Counted from the first letter of the stretch, positions 26,200 to 36,065 are shown. The stretch is 64,000 nt of DNA from Sphingobacterium lumbrici (GCF_006476045.1 NZ_SRZY01000027.1:186001-250000), one strand, 5' to 3'. The notes: generated by a model from the letters alone, not told the origin. Translations and numbers: made by a program.

Positions 26200-26988
26200 A
26201 TGGCAGAACAAAAAGATCTCAATATTGCTATCCTAATTGATGCCGATAATGTGTCGTATACTAAAATAGAAGGTATTCTCAACGAAGTAAAAAGATACGG
26301 CATCCCCACGATAAAAAGAATTTACGGCGATTGGACCAGTTCGTACGTAGTGGGTTGGAAGGAGTCCCTGTTAATACATGCGATTACCCCTATTCAACAA
26401 TACAGTTATACACAGGGAAAGAATTCTACGGACTCTGCGCTGATTATCGATGCAATGGATATCTTACATTCTGACCGCGTTGATGGTTTTTGCATTGTAT
26501 CAAGCGATAGTGATTTTACGAGATTGGCTACCCGGCTTAGGGAATCAGGCAAACTCGTGCTGGGTGTTGGAGAAAGAAAGACACCCAAACCTTTTATCGC
26601 ATCATGCGATAAATTTATTTACGTTGAAATATTAGACAAAAGTAAGGTAGAGGATCGTCTTGAAAACACGACCAATACGAAAGAAACCACTCGAAAACAG
26701 TCTCCACTCAAGAAGACTGAGCCTGTAATAGATAAAGAGACGCTATCCCTCCTAAAAGATACCGTCAACGATACGGCTGATGAAAGCGGTTGGGCCTTTC
26801 TCGCCGAAGTCGGCGGATTGATCTTAAAAAGAAAACCTGATTTTGATTCGCGTAATTATGGCTTCATGAAATTATCCCAGTTGTTTAAATCGTTAAAATC
26901 AGATTTTGAAATTGAGGAAAAGAATACGGAAAAATCAAAAATAAAACACATCTATATCAAAAGTATCGCGCATAAATCCACACGTTAA
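26200..26988 (+). CDS. NYN-domain protein (LabA/DUF88-like) with C-terminal LOTUS/OST-HTH-like domain
   Basis: 262 residues. The PIN-like NYN domain (about 1-145) shows the acidic residues expected of a metal-dependent RNase: LIDADNVS, NSTDSALIIDAMD and VSSDSDFTRLATRL. The C-terminal 80 residues (GWAFLAEVGGLILKRKPDFDSRNYG) look like an OST-HTH/LOTUS RNA-binding domain. RNA cleavage or binding is inferred from the family. It stands alone, its stop abutting the dnaE2 stop (convergent). Confidence 0.88.
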   Translation: MAEQKDLNIAILIDADNVSYTKIEGILNEVKRYGIPTIKRIYGDWTSSYVVGWKESLLIHAITPIQQYSYTQGKNSTDSALIIDAMDILHSDRVDGFCIVSSDSDFTRLATRLRESGKLVLGVGERKTPKPFIASCDKFIYVEILDKSKVEDRLENTTNTKETTRKQSPLKKTEPVIDKETLSLLKDTVNDTADESGWAFLAEVGGLILKRKPDFDSRNYGFMKLSQLFKSLKSDFEIEEKNTEKSKIKHIYIKSIAHKSTR

Positions 26989-29900
26989 TTATTTAAAATT
27001 TCTTCCCTTATAGAATACAGCATCCGTTTCTTCTTCATGAGGCTGCAAACGGTGTAACCATTTGTTCATATTGTAGCACCGCGTTGCGACTACATGAATG
27101 ACTTCTCCTTCTACCTGAATCTTGCCATCCACCATAAGGAGTTTGGCCTGTAATATTTCACGTCGGTATTTTTCAAACACCTTACCCCATAGCACGAGGT
27201 TGGCAAATCCTGTTTCGTCTTCTATCGTTACAAACAATACCCCTTTGGCTGTGCCGGGCCGCTGTCGTACCGTAATTATTCCGCAGACTTTTACGGGCAT
27301 TCCATTCTTTACTACTTTTAATTTTTCTGTTGGCACGACGTGTAAAAGATCAAGCTTAGGGCGTAAAAAACTAACGGGATGTGCTTTGATCGAGAGCGAC
27401 ATCGTGGCGTAATCCTGTACCACATGTTCACTGGCTGTCATCAGCGGCAGTACGATCTGTCCTTCTTTCGTGCTTTCTGAAGGTTGTCCCTCAAAAAGGG
27501 CTATTGGTCTATCCTTTAATGCGGATACCTCCCATAAGGCCTGTCTTCGGTCTAAACCCAATGAACGAAAGCTATCCGCATCGGCCAGTCTTTCCATGTC
27601 TGCTACCTCTACAATAGAAGCCAAAGCTTCCACCGTACGGTAACCCGCCCCACGATGCGCAATCAACAACTGCACATCCTCTTCTGAGAGCCCCTTAACC
27701 TGCCTAAAACCAAGGCGCAAAGCATGGTGCTTTATGCCAAATTCACCTTCCAACGTATTGTCCCAGTGCGAGTGATTGACATCTATAGGCAATACCGTAA
27801 TCCCATGCTTGCGGACATCGCTTACCAACTGTGCAGGTTGGTAGAACCCCATAGGCTGGCTATTCAGCAGGGAGGCGGCAAAGATATCGGGATAATGGCA
27901 TTTGATCCAACTGGATACATATACCAATAAGGCAAAAGAGGCCGCATGGCTTTCGGGAAAACCGTAACTACCAAATCCTTCCAGCTGTCGAAAAACGCGG
28001 TTGGCAAAATCTTCGGAATACCCTTTACCGACCATCCCATCCACCATCTTCCGATGAAAACGGCTCACCTCCCCTTTGGCCTTGAAGGTAGCCATGCTCC
28101 GCCGCAGCTCGTCTGCCTCGGCCGGTGTAAATCCCGCAGCCACGATAGCAATCTCCATAGCCTGCTCCTGAAACAAGGGTACACCCAACGTTCGCTCCAG
28201 GATATGTTGGATTTCTTCGGAAGGATAATCTACAAGTTCTTCTCCATTACGCCGACGCAGGTAAGGGTGCACCATATCGCCCTGTATAGGCCCTGGCCGT
28301 ACAATAGCCACCTCAATAACCAAATCGTAAAACTCTTTAGGCCGCAGGCGTGGCAGCATAGACATCTGCGCACGGCTCTCAATCTGGAATACCCCCAAGG
28401 TATCCGCATGACTAATCATTTCATATACTTCGGGATCATCCTGCGGAATATTGGCCAGGGTAAAATTTTCTCCATAATGCTGTTTGGCCAGATCAAAAGC
28501 CTTACGGATACAGGTCAGCATACCTAAGCCCAATACATCGACCTTCAGAAAACCCAATGCCTCCAGATCATCCTTGTTCCATTCCAGATTCGTGCGTCCT
28601 TCCATACGGGCCGGGATAATCGGACAGAGTTCGTGCAACTTCCCCTGCGTAATGACAAATCCGCCCGTATGTTGTCCCAGCTGCCTGGGAAAGCCCATAA
28701 GTTGTTCCGATAGCTCCAGTATTTTACGAAAATGGGGATCGGCTGGGTTGAATCCCTGTTCGACAAAGTGCTCCATTTCGAATGTTGTATCCCAATGGGA
28801 GCCTATGGCATTGGAAAGGCGGCCAAGCGCGTCCATAGATAGTCCCATCGCTTTACCCACATCACGTATCGCTCCTTTGGAACGCTCCTGGGTTACGGTC
28901 GCCACAATTGCTGCGCGGTCACGTCCATATTTTTCATAGATGTACTGGATCACCTCTTCCCGTCGCTCGTGCTCAAAATCCACATCGATATCCGGTGGTT
29001 CATCTCTGGCATCCGACATGAAACGGGCAAATAGCAGATTGATTTTTATAGGATTGACTGAGGTGATTCCCAAACAGTAACAGATCGTAGAATTGGCTGC
29101 CGAACCACGCCCCTGACAGAGGATACCGCGTTCGCGGGCAAATCGTACATAATCATATACCGTTAGGAAATAAGAAGCATAGTTCTTTCGTGCAATAAAA
29201 TCAAGCTCCATCTCAATGGTTTCTTTTATCTTCGAAGGAATATCATCTCCAAATCGAGTAGCAGCCCCTTCCCAAGTCAATTGGTTCAGTTCTTCTTGTG
29301 GTGTACGTCCATCTGTCGTCAATTCTTCGGGATACACATACTTCAGTTGATCCAGTGAAAAACCACAGGCATCTGCTATTTCTGTGGTACGCGCGATGGC
29401 ATCGGGATAAGTCCGAAACAGACGTTCCATTTCTTCCTTGGGTTTCAGGTAACGTTCGGCATTGGGATGCAAACGAAATCCGGCATGATGAATCGTACAT
29501 TTTTCCCGTATACAGGTGAGGATATCCTGCAATTCGCGGCGCGATGGTTCATGATAATATATATCCCCTAACGCCACCATAGGCGTATGAAGCCGTTGGC
29601 CCAATTCATTGATCCGAAATAGCTTTTTGGCATCATCTCCGCGGTAAGTACGCGACGCACCCAGATAGAACTGATGCTGAAGCGCAGCCCGGTATTCTTC
29701 CATATTCTGGACAAATTCGGACTCAAGTTCAAATGAGGGAGTAAGCCGATCAGGTGGCAGCGCAATAAATTTGATACCCTGACTATGAGCATATACATCG
29801 GCCTTATAGAGGTAACACTTTCCTTTCTCGGCACGCAGATTACCGACAGTGAGCAAGGTTGAAAGCCGTCCGTATGCCGCTAGATCTGTGGGATAGGCCA

Positions 29901-30132
29901 ATAAACCGGGACCATCCAACAAATCGAGCCGACAAGCCGGAATAAGGCGTATCCCCTGCTTACGCGCAGCGACATGCGCCCGAACGATCCCCGCCATGCT
30001 ATTCCGGTCGGTCACTGCCAATGCTTTATATCCGAGTTGTGCAGCCTGTTCCACCAGTTCCTCCGGATGGGAAGCACCGCGAAGAAAACTGAAATTGGTG
30101 GTTACCTGTAACTCTACATATCCCATAGTCAT
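26989..30132 (-). CDS. dnaE2: Error-prone DNA polymerase III alpha, DnaE2/ImuC
   Basis: Translesion polymerase of the ImuABC mutasome. It has an N-terminal PHP domain (from about residue 5), the Pol III alpha palm with QGRGSAANS and PDIDVDFEHERR (catalytic Asp residues), fingers with FQEQAMEIA, and a C-terminal OB-fold region (VKVCGIITVRQRPGTAKG). The longest frame begins at 30159, but the ATG at 30132 (MTMGYVELQ) overlaps the imuB stop by one base (TGATG) and gives the normal N-terminus, so the 1047-residue form is used. It is the last gene of imuA-imuB-dnaE2 and is GC-richer than most of the window. Confidence 0.95.
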   Translation of the reverse strand: MTMGYVELQVTTNFSFLRGASHPEELVEQAAQLGYKALAVTDRNSMAGIVRAHVAARKQGIRLIPACRLDLLDGPGLLAYPTDLAAYGRLSTLLTVGNLRAEKGKCYLYKADVYAHSQGIKFIALPPDRLTPSFELESEFVQNMEEYRAALQHQFYLGASRTYRGDDAKKLFRINELGQRLHTPMVALGDIYYHEPSRRELQDILTCIREKCTIHHAGFRLHPNAERYLKPKEEMERLFRTYPDAIARTTEIADACGFSLDQLKYVYPEELTTDGRTPQEELNQLTWEGAATRFGDDIPSKIKETIEMELDFIARKNYASYFLTVYDYVRFARERGILCQGRGSAANSTICYCLGITSVNPIKINLLFARFMSDARDEPPDIDVDFEHERREEVIQYIYEKYGRDRAAIVATVTQERSKGAIRDVGKAMGLSMDALGRLSNAIGSHWDTTFEMEHFVEQGFNPADPHFRKILELSEQLMGFPRQLGQHTGGFVITQGKLHELCPIIPARMEGRTNLEWNKDDLEALGFLKVDVLGLGMLTCIRKAFDLAKQHYGENFTLANIPQDDPEVYEMISHADTLGVFQIESRAQMSMLPRLRPKEFYDLVIEVAIVRPGPIQGDMVHPYLRRRNGEELVDYPSEEIQHILERTLGVPLFQEQAMEIAIVAAGFTPAEADELRRSMATFKAKGEVSRFHRKMVDGMVGKGYSEDFANRVFRQLEGFGSYGFPESHAASFALLVYVSSWIKCHYPDIFAASLLNSQPMGFYQPAQLVSDVRKHGITVLPIDVNHSHWDNTLEGEFGIKHHALRLGFRQVKGLSEEDVQLLIAHRGAGYRTVEALASIVEVADMERLADADSFRSLGLDRRQALWEVSALKDRPIALFEGQPSESTKEGQIVLPLMTASEHVVQDYATMSLSIKAHPVSFLRPKLDLLHVVPTEKLKVVKNGMPVKVCGIITVRQRPGTAKGVLFVTIEDETGFANLVLWGKVFEKYRREILQAKLLMVDGKIQVEGEVIHVVATRCYNMNKWLHRLQPHEEETDAVFYKGRNFK

Positions 30133-31634
30133 CACGCAAAAAATCCATGCAAATACCATTGATGAGAACGGTCATCGCTATAATGCCCTAAGCGGAATAA
30201 CCAATACCGCCGCCCTTTCTCATCCTCTACATAATAATAATCGCGATGTTCTCCCTGATCCATCCACCATTCCCGCTCAATCCGTTCGGGACCATCTGCC
30301 TTTTTGATCATATACGTCTCTCCCTTATACCGGAACAGCATCGGAGGATAATCCGGAATAGGCGCCGTTACTTCTATCGGCTGAGGTATAGCAAGCAATT
30401 GCGTAGGTCGTGGACGTTCGGTAGGCCAAGAAATGGAAGGTTGTTCTTCTAGCGATGCAGCCCGTTTCACGCCCCGCTCGGGCCAGTGGTGCTCATCGGG
30501 AAGGTAACGCCGGATCGATTCCTCTCCCACGCGTCCGGCTATCCGATCCAGCAGATGGCCAATTTCTACACGATCAAAGGCGTTGTCCTTATTCCATAGT
30601 CTTTCCTGCTCCAGATGTAGTTCCTCCACAACCGGTGCTTCTAAGACAAAAAGCTCAATCCCTAATCCCGGTGCTATATGAACGATTTTCTCGTTGAATA
30701 ACCGAAATACATGCTGCCTATCGCGCGAAGGGCGATTGGTTCCAATGGCAATTTGTTGAACCTTACCATCCATACGGAATGATTTGAAGACCGCTTTCCG
30801 CAATCCCTGACCTTCTTTCAACAGCCGAGCGGTTAACGTCTCCAGCAGATGCTCCAAAGCAAGCTCTATTGCTTTTCGGGTGCACACCGGTTCCATGCAG
30901 GGAAGCCGTTCCTGATAGACGACTACCGGACATATCGGTTCCAGGTATTCCGGACTTGTGCCCAATGCCTGCCCTATACGATCAAGCAACTGTTGCCCGA
31001 AACGACGACGTAAGGTCGTCGCAGGTAGGTGTATGAAATCACGAATCTTTCTCATCCCCAGCTTGTACATCCGTTGGGTAACAGCATCATCCAATCGTAG
31101 TGCTGCCGGTGGCAGGGGCAATAAAGCCGTCAGCAACTCGCCCTCCACAATGATCTGTCCCTCTTTTCCATAGCGCGAAACAGCCCAGGCTATCCCAGGA
31201 GTATCTGCCATCGCAGCACGTACATGATATCCGCCCGCTTTCATCTTTGTTGTAATTTCGTTTAGATAATACCCCTCTCCTTTCCAAAGGTGCGTACAGC
31301 CACTTACATCCAACAGTAACCCATCTGGTACATCCACACTTACCAGGGGTGTATAACGGAGACACCATTCTCCCAAGCGGCGGAGCAATTTTTCGGACAT
31401 GGCGGCATCAAAATCAAACACCAAGAGATTAGGAAAGAGCGCTTTGGCATCAGCCAGCACCATGTGCTCCTTAATTCCTTCCGCCTCCGCTTCCGGACTT
31501 ACGGCGCGGATCAGCATTCGACCTTTTTCGGCTATGGTCAGCACAAAAGGTTCGCCCTGCAACTCAGGTCGACGAATTGCCAGCCTATCCGTGAGCAAAT
31601 ACGGAAACCAAATGGCGACATATCTCTTTACCAT
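30132..31634 (-). CDS. imuB: ImuB, Y-family polymerase-like mutasome hub
   Basis: 500 residues of the Y-family fold. The catalytic acidic residues are missing: the first motif reads IWFPYLLTDRL rather than a DxDxF form, and the second reads VDVPDGLLLDVSG without the usual Ser-x-Asp-Glu. This is the ImuB pattern, an inactive polymerase that bridges DnaE2 and the sliding clamp. A helix-hairpin-helix-like region (FIHLPATTLRRRFGQQLLDRIG) is present. It overlaps imuA by 7 bases and dnaE2 by one base, giving a tightly coupled operon. Confidence 0.92.
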   Translation of the reverse strand: MVKRYVAIWFPYLLTDRLAIRRPELQGEPFVLTIAEKGRMLIRAVSPEAEAEGIKEHMVLADAKALFPNLLVFDFDAAMSEKLLRRLGEWCLRYTPLVSVDVPDGLLLDVSGCTHLWKGEGYYLNEITTKMKAGGYHVRAAMADTPGIAWAVSRYGKEGQIIVEGELLTALLPLPPAALRLDDAVTQRMYKLGMRKIRDFIHLPATTLRRRFGQQLLDRIGQALGTSPEYLEPICPVVVYQERLPCMEPVCTRKAIELALEHLLETLTARLLKEGQGLRKAVFKSFRMDGKVQQIAIGTNRPSRDRQHVFRLFNEKIVHIAPGLGIELFVLEAPVVEELHLEQERLWNKDNAFDRVEIGHLLDRIAGRVGEESIRRYLPDEHHWPERGVKRAASLEEQPSISWPTERPRPTQLLAIPQPIEVTAPIPDYPPMLFRYKGETYMIKKADGPERIEREWWMDQGEHRDYYYVEDEKGRRYWLFRLGHYSDDRSHQWYLHGFFA

Positions 31635-32371
31635 GTTCCTGTCTGCGTATAAACATCTCCCTTAGTTACCACTTGTGCATCTAGATAATGGAATTGTCCT
31701 GCAACCCAACAAATCTGCCAAGTTCCCGGTTTACCATTTCGGATCTTTTGCAGTTCCACTTGCCATATCGGCCGGCCGATGCCAGGTAGCCCGGTATCGG
31801 CACTGCTCGGGAGCGGTCGAATATACCAACGTGATACGCAGGCCACATTTTCAATCCGTCTGGGGCGATACCGATGTAGAAAACCCGTAACCTGGCTCTG
31901 CTCTACCGCAAGCTGCAGCCTTCGGGAAGCTGTCAGGTCCATATCCCGGATTTCGCCCACTACCCCCGCTAAAGACGGACATTTTAATGCTTCTTCGATG
32001 GCCCATAGCGCATCCTTCTCCCGCGACACCTGGATGAATATCACCCGATCTGGATCTATACCAAAACCTTTAAGCGACGGCGGATACAGCTTGTTGCCTA
32101 TACTTACCCATACACACAGTCCTTTTTGTTTCATCAGCATCCCCATCAGGCAAGAAATAAATCCGCTGGATGATGCGGCTGCGGCGGCATCACTGCTAAT
32201 AAATTCATGGATTGCACCTATCGGAAATATTCCTGTAGGAAAGGATTTATCCATGAGACCAAGATCGGAAAGTGGATTATTGCGGTCACTTGGCACAACG
32301 AATCCCTCTGCTGCAACGATCATTCTGCGCAGTTCCTCGATTCTCTGCTTTTTATCCAATAAACCTTCCAT
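31628..32371 (-). CDS. imuA: ImuA-like mutasome protein
   Basis: About 247 residues from ATG 32371 (MEGLLDKKQRIEELRR). A longer frame begins at 32428, but that start would almost touch the operator palindrome, so the internal ATG is preferred. It is a RecA-like fold without a clear Walker A: FPIGAIHEFIS, a small-residue run, then LCVWVSIG and a typical ImuA-like ending. In other bacteria ImuA-type proteins support ImuB/DnaE2 translesion synthesis. First gene of the operon, divergent from the LexA-like repressor gene. Confidence 0.85.
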   Translation of the reverse strand: MEGLLDKKQRIEELRRMIVAAEGFVVPSDRNNPLSDLGLMDKSFPTGIFPIGAIHEFISSDAAAAASSSGFISCLMGMLMKQKGLCVWVSIGNKLYPPSLKGFGIDPDRVIFIQVSREKDALWAIEEALKCPSLAGVVGEIRDMDLTASRRLQLAVEQSQVTGFLHRYRPRRIENVACVSRWYIRPLPSSADTGLPGIGRPIWQVELQKIRNGKPGTWQICWVAGQFHYLDAQVVTKGDVYTQTGTW

Positions 32372-32433
32372 ATCCTCATTTTTTGCAAATACGCAAATCT
32401 GCGCATTTGCATCTAAGCAAAAATTCATTTACA

Positions 32434-32454
32434 TTTGTCATTATAAATGACAAA
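32434..32454. promoter_or_regulatory. 21-bp palindromic operator candidate between imuA and the LexA-like gene
   Basis: TTTGTCATT (32434-32442), spacer ATA, AATGACAAA (32446-32454): perfect 9-bp arms. It is 63 bases from the imuA start and 29 bases from the repressor start, a good position to control both promoters. The most likely ligand is the divergent HTH/S24 protein. Confidence 0.7.
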
Positions 32455-32482
32455 ATAACGTCATCAATAATAACAATACATA

Positions 32483-33289
32483 ATGGAAGATGCAAAACTT
32501 TTTTTCAACACGAATCTACGTTTCCTAAGGAATCGGAAAAAATTCAGCCAGGAATACCAGGCCCAATTGCTTGGTTTTACACGCAGTAAGTATACCGCGC
32601 TGGAAAACGGAAAGACAGAGAATCCGCCACTTCTAGACCTCATAAAGATTTCTGATTTTTTTAAAGTGCCATTGGACAGCCTCCTCAAAGTAGACCTGAG
32701 CCATTGGAGTGAATTCGACCTGCGTAAAATGGAAACAGGTGCCAAAGAATATATCTCCGGTAACAATCTCCGGGTACTATCCATCACCGTGACTCCCGAC
32801 AATAAGGAGAATATGGAGTACGTGCCGGTTAAAGCCAAAGCAGGGTACGCTGCAGGACATACAGACCCGGATTACCTGGCAACATTACCCAAATTTTCCT
32901 TACCCAATCTCCCCACAGGAGCGACCTATAGGATGTTTCCCACTACAGGTGACTCTATGCTTCCCATTCCCGAAGGAAGCGATATTGTGGCTTCCTATGT
33001 GCAAGATTGGACTACACTCAAAAGCAACAGCCTATGTATTGTGATTCTAAAAGGAGAACAGGATTTTGTATTTAAACAGGTAAGCCTACTCGAGGATGGA
33101 AAAATAAGGCTCACCTCATTGAACAGCAACTACCCCCCTTTTATAGTGCCCGTGAATGAAGTATTGGAGCTGTGGCAGTATGTACGGCATCAGACCGATA
33201 GTGTCCCCGAACCAGAAACCGATTTACAGGAAATAAAACAACTGTTAATCGATATGCAAAAACATATCGACAAGTTACCAACGGTTTAA
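32483..33289 (+). CDS. LexA/UmuD-like repressor (XRE HTH plus S24 peptidase domain)
   Basis: 268 residues. An N-terminal XRE-type HTH (about 9-70) with a linker, then an S24 autocleavage domain: candidate cleavage bonds Ala120-Gly121 or Ala124-Gly125 (KAKAGYAAG), catalytic Ser158 in GDSMLP and Lys198 in FVFKQV, 40 residues apart (37 in LexA and UmuD). This is the layout of SOS-like repressors that cut themselves on RecA filaments. Divergent from imuA across a perfect palindrome, so it probably represses the mutasome operon and itself until DNA damage. It is not a canonical LexA, since its HTH is of the phage-repressor type. Confidence 0.88.
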   Translation: MEDAKLFFNTNLRFLRNRKKFSQEYQAQLLGFTRSKYTALENGKTENPPLLDLIKISDFFKVPLDSLLKVDLSHWSEFDLRKMETGAKEYISGNNLRVLSITVTPDNKENMEYVPVKAKAGYAAGHTDPDYLATLPKFSLPNLPTGATYRMFPTTGDSMLPIPEGSDIVASYVQDWTTLKSNSLCIVILKGEQDFVFKQVSLLEDGKIRLTSLNSNYPPFIVPVNEVLELWQYVRHQTDSVPEPETDLQEIKQLLIDMQKHIDKLPTV

Positions 33290-33290
33290 T

Positions 33291-34253
33291 TTACATTTTC
33301 AGTTCACCGGGAGATACCCCGTAGTATTTCTTAAAGGCGCTACTGAAATTATTCTGATGCCCAAACCCGGTAAGAAGAGAGACCTCATACACGGTATTCT
33401 GTTTGGTCAGGAGAAGAATACGTGCTTTTTCCATCCGTATCCGCGTGAGGTAATCGTGTATAGTCACGGAGAAATATTCTTTGAAATCCTTACGCAGCTT
33501 GCTTTCGCTCATCATGACAGCAGATGCCAATTCCTTTTGCGTAGGTGGATTTGCAATACGTTGCTCCAGGATCTGTCTTGCCATTTCAAGGCGCTGTATA
33601 TCCTCCGCGTTGAATACCTCTGCCGCTGGTGTCCCCTGTTCGTTATATTGTTCAAACTGATACATCAGCAGCTCAACGATGCGTGATTCCGTATGTAACC
33701 GCCGGATCTCCCCTGATTTTTTGGATTCAATCAATTCATGGATCGTATGCTGCATTTCATACGTTGCCATCAGGTCTTCTTCGGCATAAGATGTATAATA
33801 CCCTTTTTCAATATTTTTTACAAAATCACGGTGTAAAAGCGAATCCCGCTTAATGAGGTTCAAATAATATTCCTTAGAGATCACAGCGATGAAATAACTG
33901 TACTGTACATCAGTCTTCATCTCATGGGTAGATTTTACGGCAGGAATATATCGGATATTATGGCGGCTCATGCCGTAAGGTAACTTACTATCCGCTGTCT
34001 TGTAAAAGATAAACTGACTGGTAATGGCCTCACCTTCCACCTCGGTATAGATATGTACCGGTTTATCAAAACTCATTTCTGTGTAGAGGATAAAAAGACC
34101 ACTGGTAGACAACTGATAATTCGTCATGGTAATGGGATCCCGTTTAATCTCTATCCTCTTTTCGATCAGCGGCTTATCGGGCATATAGCGATCCGGTATC
34201 TCTTCGATAAAAAGCCATTCATCTAACTCTTCAATTTTACTCTTGATCAACAT
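33291..34253 (-). CDS. AraC-family transcriptional regulator (PchR/YbtA-like)
   Basis: 320 residues. The N-terminal half (TNYQLSTSGLFILYTEMSFDKPV; EGEAITSQFIFYK) resembles sensor domains of siderophore and haem regulators, and the C-terminal AraC HTH spans about 225-318 (MSESKLRKDFKEYF; YEVSLLTGFGHQNNFSSAFKKYYGVSPGEL). It follows the haem transport operon on the same strand with a 76-base gap and may regulate it. Its own ligand is unknown. Confidence 0.88.
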   Translation of the reverse strand: MLIKSKIEELDEWLFIEEIPDRYMPDKPLIEKRIEIKRDPITMTNYQLSTSGLFILYTEMSFDKPVHIYTEVEGEAITSQFIFYKTADSKLPYGMSRHNIRYIPAVKSTHEMKTDVQYSYFIAVISKEYYLNLIKRDSLLHRDFVKNIEKGYYTSYAEEDLMATYEMQHTIHELIESKKSGEIRRLHTESRIVELLMYQFEQYNEQGTPAAEVFNAEDIQRLEMARQILEQRIANPPTQKELASAVMMSESKLRKDFKEYFSVTIHDYLTRIRMEKARILLLTKQNTVYEVSLLTGFGHQNNFSSAFKKYYGVSPGELKM

Positions 34254-34329
34254 ATAGCAGAAGATTCCAATATTTTCAGGGTAAAGATACAGTATTTTTT
34301 GTCAGAAAACACACTTATTTAAAATCTTT

Positions 34330-36057
34330 CTAAATAACAGCACTATTATAACATGAGCTTTGGTACGGTTCATGGTATTGAGCAAGTAATTTCTTTTCTA
34401 CCCGAAACTGCATGGCAACCGTATCGTTCACAGCATATAAGCTGAATGTTGCCACATCTGTATCTTTTTCATTTTTTTCCAGCACTATTTTTACCCCTTG
34501 TAGCCTATCCAGTGTAATCGTGCAATCGGGATAGATAATCTGGTAACGTTCGCCCTGATCGACCAGGCTCATGATCCGGCCTTCATACGCATATATGCCT
34601 TCTGCATGAATCATCGAACAGGATGCTGTTGTTTTCTGCGCAAAAGATTGGGCTACGATACCCTTCCATACCGAAAGTGCAATCGACTTGGTACCATAAA
34701 CCGGGAGACTAGGCACCGAAACCGATGAGGACCTATCCGTACTTGTTTGAAGCGTATCCTGGTTGAGGGATTTATAGCGTGCACACAAAGCCTCAAATTC
34801 CTCCTTATTACTGCTCCCTTCTATCAAAGCCACCTTATGGAGAAGTGCCCCTTTTTCGTCAAAAAACTGAAAACTTTGTCCCCATTCGTTACATACGGCA
34901 ACGCCAACTTTCCATTTCGTGATATCCAGTATCATGCGGTAAGCGCCATGTTGAACAGTCCAGGTTCGCTGATTCTGATCGCGTATCGGCAGGCTATACA
35001 TTCCTTTAAGCTCCATATAGCCCGCTTTATTATACACGATGGAATATACCGCGCCTAATTTCACAAATTCCGTGAGCAGCGTACTAAAATCAGGAATAAG
35101 CAGGCTCACCTGCTGTGGATAAGCCATTTTGAGCAATTGCAATTCCGATAGCCCCATTTCTACTGCCACTTCATCCATTCTATAAAATGGATCTGACTTA
35201 TAAGCCTTTATGCAGCTATCGATCAGCTTATCTGCATGTACGGTAGGCGATAATTTCGTGTTAAACTGATCCGCATCCAAGAGCAATTCTTCCAACTTTA
35301 CAATAGGCTGTAATGTCTTTGTATCGATCGATACATCCGCCTGAACCGAGAATACTGTGTAGATATTCTGTTTTTCCATCACTTCTATCGGCGTCCCCTC
35401 GCACCATTTACGACCATTTTTGAGCATGAGTATACGATCGCTATACAAGGCGGCGAGGTTGATATCGTGCAGCACCACCACAACCATAAACCCTTTTCTG
35501 GATAAGGCCTTTGTCAATGCCAACACCTGTTGCTGAAATTGTAAATCCAGTGCGGATACCGGTTCATCCAATAAGAGCAGACTATCCGGATTATCCCAGA
35601 TCTGCACCAGTACACGCGCCAATTGTACTCGCTGCTGCTCACCGCCCGATAGGCTAAGGTAAGAACGGTCAGCAAAATTACTTATTCCACACACGTCCAT
35701 TACCTCGTCTACGATTTCGTGATCGTGAGCCGATGGCACCGAACGGTAATGCGGATACCTTCCCATCTGTACAATTTCCCGCACTTTGAAGGCCATGCTC
35801 ATATTGTTATGCTGGGCCAACATAGCTCTTTTCTTAGCCAGTTCTATGGGGCTGTATTGCTGAAGCGGTTTCCCCATCAAACTCACCTGTCCTTCCGTAG
35901 GCAAGGTATCGCCGCATAATAAACGCATCAGCGAAGATTTTCCCGCTCCATTAGCACCCAGTAATGCCAGCACTTCCCCTTTGCGCAATTGAAAGGAGAC
36001 GTCTTTAAGCAGCTTCCTGCCCTTTATCTCATAAGTTATTTTTTCGACACGTAGCAT
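34330..36057 (-). CDS. hmuV: Haem ABC transporter ATPase (HmuV) fused to a HemS/HmuS-like domain
   Basis: 575 residues, more than twice a normal HmuV. Residues 1 to about 255 form a FecE/HmuV-type ATPase: Walker A GANGAGKS (34-41), LSGGEQQRVQLARVL, LLLLDEPVSALD. Residues about 275-440 resemble one HemS/ChuS repeat: YRMDEVAVEMGLSELQLL, then LGAVYSIVYNKAGYMELKGMY and FQFFDEKGALLHKVAL. A further 130 residues of unclear identity follow. HemS-type proteins bind or degrade incoming haem in the cytosol, so the fusion would couple ATP-driven import with haem handling. Its start lies 8 bases after the permease stop. The fusion is seen directly; the coupling is inferred. Confidence 0.87.
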   Translation of the reverse strand: MLRVEKITYEIKGRKLLKDVSFQLRKGEVLALLGANGAGKSSLMRLLCGDTLPTEGQVSLMGKPLQQYSPIELAKKRAMLAQHNNMSMAFKVREIVQMGRYPHYRSVPSAHDHEIVDEVMDVCGISNFADRSYLSLSGGEQQRVQLARVLVQIWDNPDSLLLLDEPVSALDLQFQQQVLALTKALSRKGFMVVVVLHDINLAALYSDRILMLKNGRKWCEGTPIEVMEKQNIYTVFSVQADVSIDTKTLQPIVKLEELLLDADQFNTKLSPTVHADKLIDSCIKAYKSDPFYRMDEVAVEMGLSELQLLKMAYPQQVSLLIPDFSTLLTEFVKLGAVYSIVYNKAGYMELKGMYSLPIRDQNQRTWTVQHGAYRMILDITKWKVGVAVCNEWGQSFQFFDEKGALLHKVALIEGSSNKEEFEALCARYKSLNQDTLQTSTDRSSSVSVPSLPVYGTKSIALSVWKGIVAQSFAQKTTASCSMIHAEGIYAYEGRIMSLVDQGERYQIIYPDCTITLDRLQGVKIVLEKNEKDTDVATFSLYAVNDTVAMQFRVEKKLLAQYHEPYQSSCYNSAVI

Positions 36058-36065
36058 GTGTATTC

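Noticed and set aside
27946..28939. Plus-strand frames of 150-190 codons opposite dnaE2
   Set aside because: They are antisense shadows of a GC-rich coding region; dnaE2 is continuous with all its motifs, and the shadows show no domain or start context.
31779..32450. 223-codon plus-strand frame opposite imuA
   Set aside because: It overlaps imuA fully and runs across the operator palindrome; low-complexity Ser-rich translation typical of an antisense frame.
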